Assembly: GCA_964487155.1 (NCBI GenBank)
Contig: CAZAQB010000143.1
Location: 1 to 8,542, forward strand
Reading direction: 5' to 3'
Origin: CAZAQB01 sp964487155
Lineage (GTDB): Bacteria; Pseudomonadota; Gammaproteobacteria; Nitrococcales; Nitrococcaceae
Length of the DNA: 8,542 bases
Positions within the stretch are counted from its first letter, which is position 1; each line of letters begins with the position of its first letter. Positions 7,572-8,542 of the stretch are shown here, piece by piece. The notes beneath the pieces are model-generated. The model did not search any database. It saw nothing but the letters and a program-made list of their open reading frames with translations, and had not been told where the DNA came from. Both the position numbers and the translations under genes were made by a program.

Positions 7572-8540
7572 ATGATTCCGACGACCACTTTGTTCACGCG
7601 CGACGCTGCCGCCCCCGAAGCCCGGGGGCCGGGGGCAGCCGATGCGCCTGAAAGCGCCAGCGGCTTCCTGGCGGCGCTGGGGGACGCCCTGCAGGAAGGC
7701 GAAACCGAGCTTACCCCCACCGCGCTGATGGACTGGCTGCAAAGCGGCGGCGGCCGCGAGCTGCCCCAGGCGGATGGCCTGGTGCCGCTGCTGGCGGAAC
7801 TGGAGCCCGGCGCGGCGGACGGCGATGCCGCGTCCGGCCAGGACCCCCTGGGGCTGTTGGGCCTGATCCTGGACTTTGCCGGCGGGCAGGCCGGTGCCGG
7901 CCGGCCGGGGGGCGGCCTGCTGCCCCGGGCCGGCGGCGGCGCCGCGGGCGCCGAGGCGCTGTTGCTCGGCCGGCTGGCCCAGGCGGCCGGCAGCGCCGAC
8001 GACGCCGAGGCGTTCCGCAACCTGCTGGACCCGGGCGCCGGCGCCACGCCGGCGCAGGCCGGAGCCGGCACGCCGGCCGGCCCTCTGGCCGAGACCCTGC
8101 CCGAGATCCGCTCGCCGGTGACCTCGCCGCGGTTCGGCCAGGAGGTGGGCGAGCGGGTCATCTGGATGGCCAAGGAGGGCGTCCAGCAGGCCCGGGTGCA
8201 GGTGAACCCGCCCGGCTTGGGCCCGGTGGAGCTCTCGGTCCAGGTCCAGGAGGACGGCGCCAAGGTCACCGTCACCGCCCAGCACGCCCTGACCCGTGAA
8301 GTGCTGGCCGCCGACGTGCCCCGGCTCCGGGCCATGCTGGAGGACCAGGGCTTCGCCCAGGTGGATGTCAGCGTCTCCCAGGATTCCGCCGGCGGCACCG
8401 CCGCCGAGGACGACACCGGCCGCGGCCAGGGCGGCTCCGGCCCCCGGGCCGGGGCCCCGGAGCCGGAAGGCGGCGATGCCGGCGCCCTGCCGGCCGCGAC
8501 CGTGCTGGCCGGGCGCGGGCTGGTGGACCATTACGTCTGA
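7572..8540 (+). CDS. fliK: FliK, flagellar hook-length control protein
   Basis: FliK is exported during hook assembly, acts as a molecular ruler, and makes FlhB switch export from rod/hook to filament substrates. The protein has 322 residues, shorter than the Salmonella protein (405). The N-terminal two thirds (1-185) are low-complexity, rich in Ala, Gly and Pro, as in the variable ruler part of the family. The C-terminal hook-length domain (about 188-270) carries the recognisable VNPPGLGPVELSVQV (211-225), matching the family pattern around PPxLGxVE, and continues to LEDQGFAQVDVSVS. A Gly/Glu-rich linker leads to the end GLVDHYV, like other FliK C termini. AGGGAG (7556-7561) lies 10 bases before the ATG. 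The stop is two bases from the right edge, so the gene is complete. Confidence 0.92.
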   Translation: MIPTTTLFTRDAAAPEARGPGAADAPESASGFLAALGDALQEGETELTPTALMDWLQSGGGRELPQADGLVPLLAELEPGAADGDAASGQDPLGLLGLILDFAGGQAGAGRPGGGLLPRAGGGAAGAEALLLGRLAQAAGSADDAEAFRNLLDPGAGATPAQAGAGTPAGPLAETLPEIRSPVTSPRFGQEVGERVIWMAKEGVQQARVQVNPPGLGPVELSVQVQEDGAKVTVTAQHALTREVLAADVPRLRAMLEDQGFAQVDVSVSQDSAGGTAAEDDTGRGQGGSGPRAGAPEPEGGDAGALPAATVLAGRGLVDHYV

Positions 8541-8542
8541 GG

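Noticed and set aside
5136..8531. A 1131-codon open frame on the - strand, antisense to fliH, fliI, fliJ and fliK.
   Set aside because: It is opposite four well-recognised genes in very GC-rich DNA, where stops are rare in antisense frames. Its translation is rich in His, Gly, Ala and Arg, resembles no family I know, and it has no believable start region.

Overview
The window is a compact, GC-rich flagellar gene cluster, read entirely on the + strand. It holds eight complete genes in the order fleQ - fliE - fliF - fliG - fliH - fliI - fliJ - fliK. The FleQ-type sigma-54 activator, a -24/-12 promoter before fliE, a polar-flagellum style regulator next to the basal-body operon and the very high GC codon usage suggest a high-GC gammaproteobacterium. 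A relative of Pseudomonas, Halomonas or the Ectothiorhodospiraceae is plausible, but the genus cannot be fixed from the sequence alone.

Layout. Positions 1-225 are non-coding: a tandem array of the heptamer CCTCAGT cut by the left edge, then a short regulatory-looking stretch with TGACG/CGTCA dyads and a CRP/Vfr-like site. fleQ (226-1641) encodes the flagellar master activator. The 257-bp gap 1642-1898 contains GC-rich hairpins, a perfect 20-bp palindrome and a good sigma-54 promoter whose -12 element lies 35 bp before the fliE start. fliE (1899-2213) and fliF (2265-3971) follow. fliF, fliG, fliH, fliI and fliJ are then chained by stop/start overlaps of 1 to 4 bases, which suggests one translationally coupled transcript. 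An 85-bp gap with nested GGCGCC palindromes separates fliJ (ends 7486) from fliK (7572-8540), which ends two bases before the right edge.

How the genes work together. FleQ with RNA polymerase-sigma-54 most likely activates the fliE promoter. FliF forms the MS ring in the inner membrane, FliE joins it to the rod, and FliG sits on its cytoplasmic face as the torque-generating rotor ring. FliH, FliI and FliJ are the ATPase complex of the flagellar type III export gate. FliK measures hook length and switches export specificity. The order fliJ-fliK suggests that fliLMNOPQR-flhB follow outside the window.

I found no undescribed system; the coding content is ordinary. The points worth a second look are regulatory: the heptamer array, the fleQ upstream region, the palindrome plus sigma-54 promoter between fleQ and fliE with no fleSR pair, and a FleQ that seems to lack part of the c-di-GMP binding signature known from Pseudomonas.
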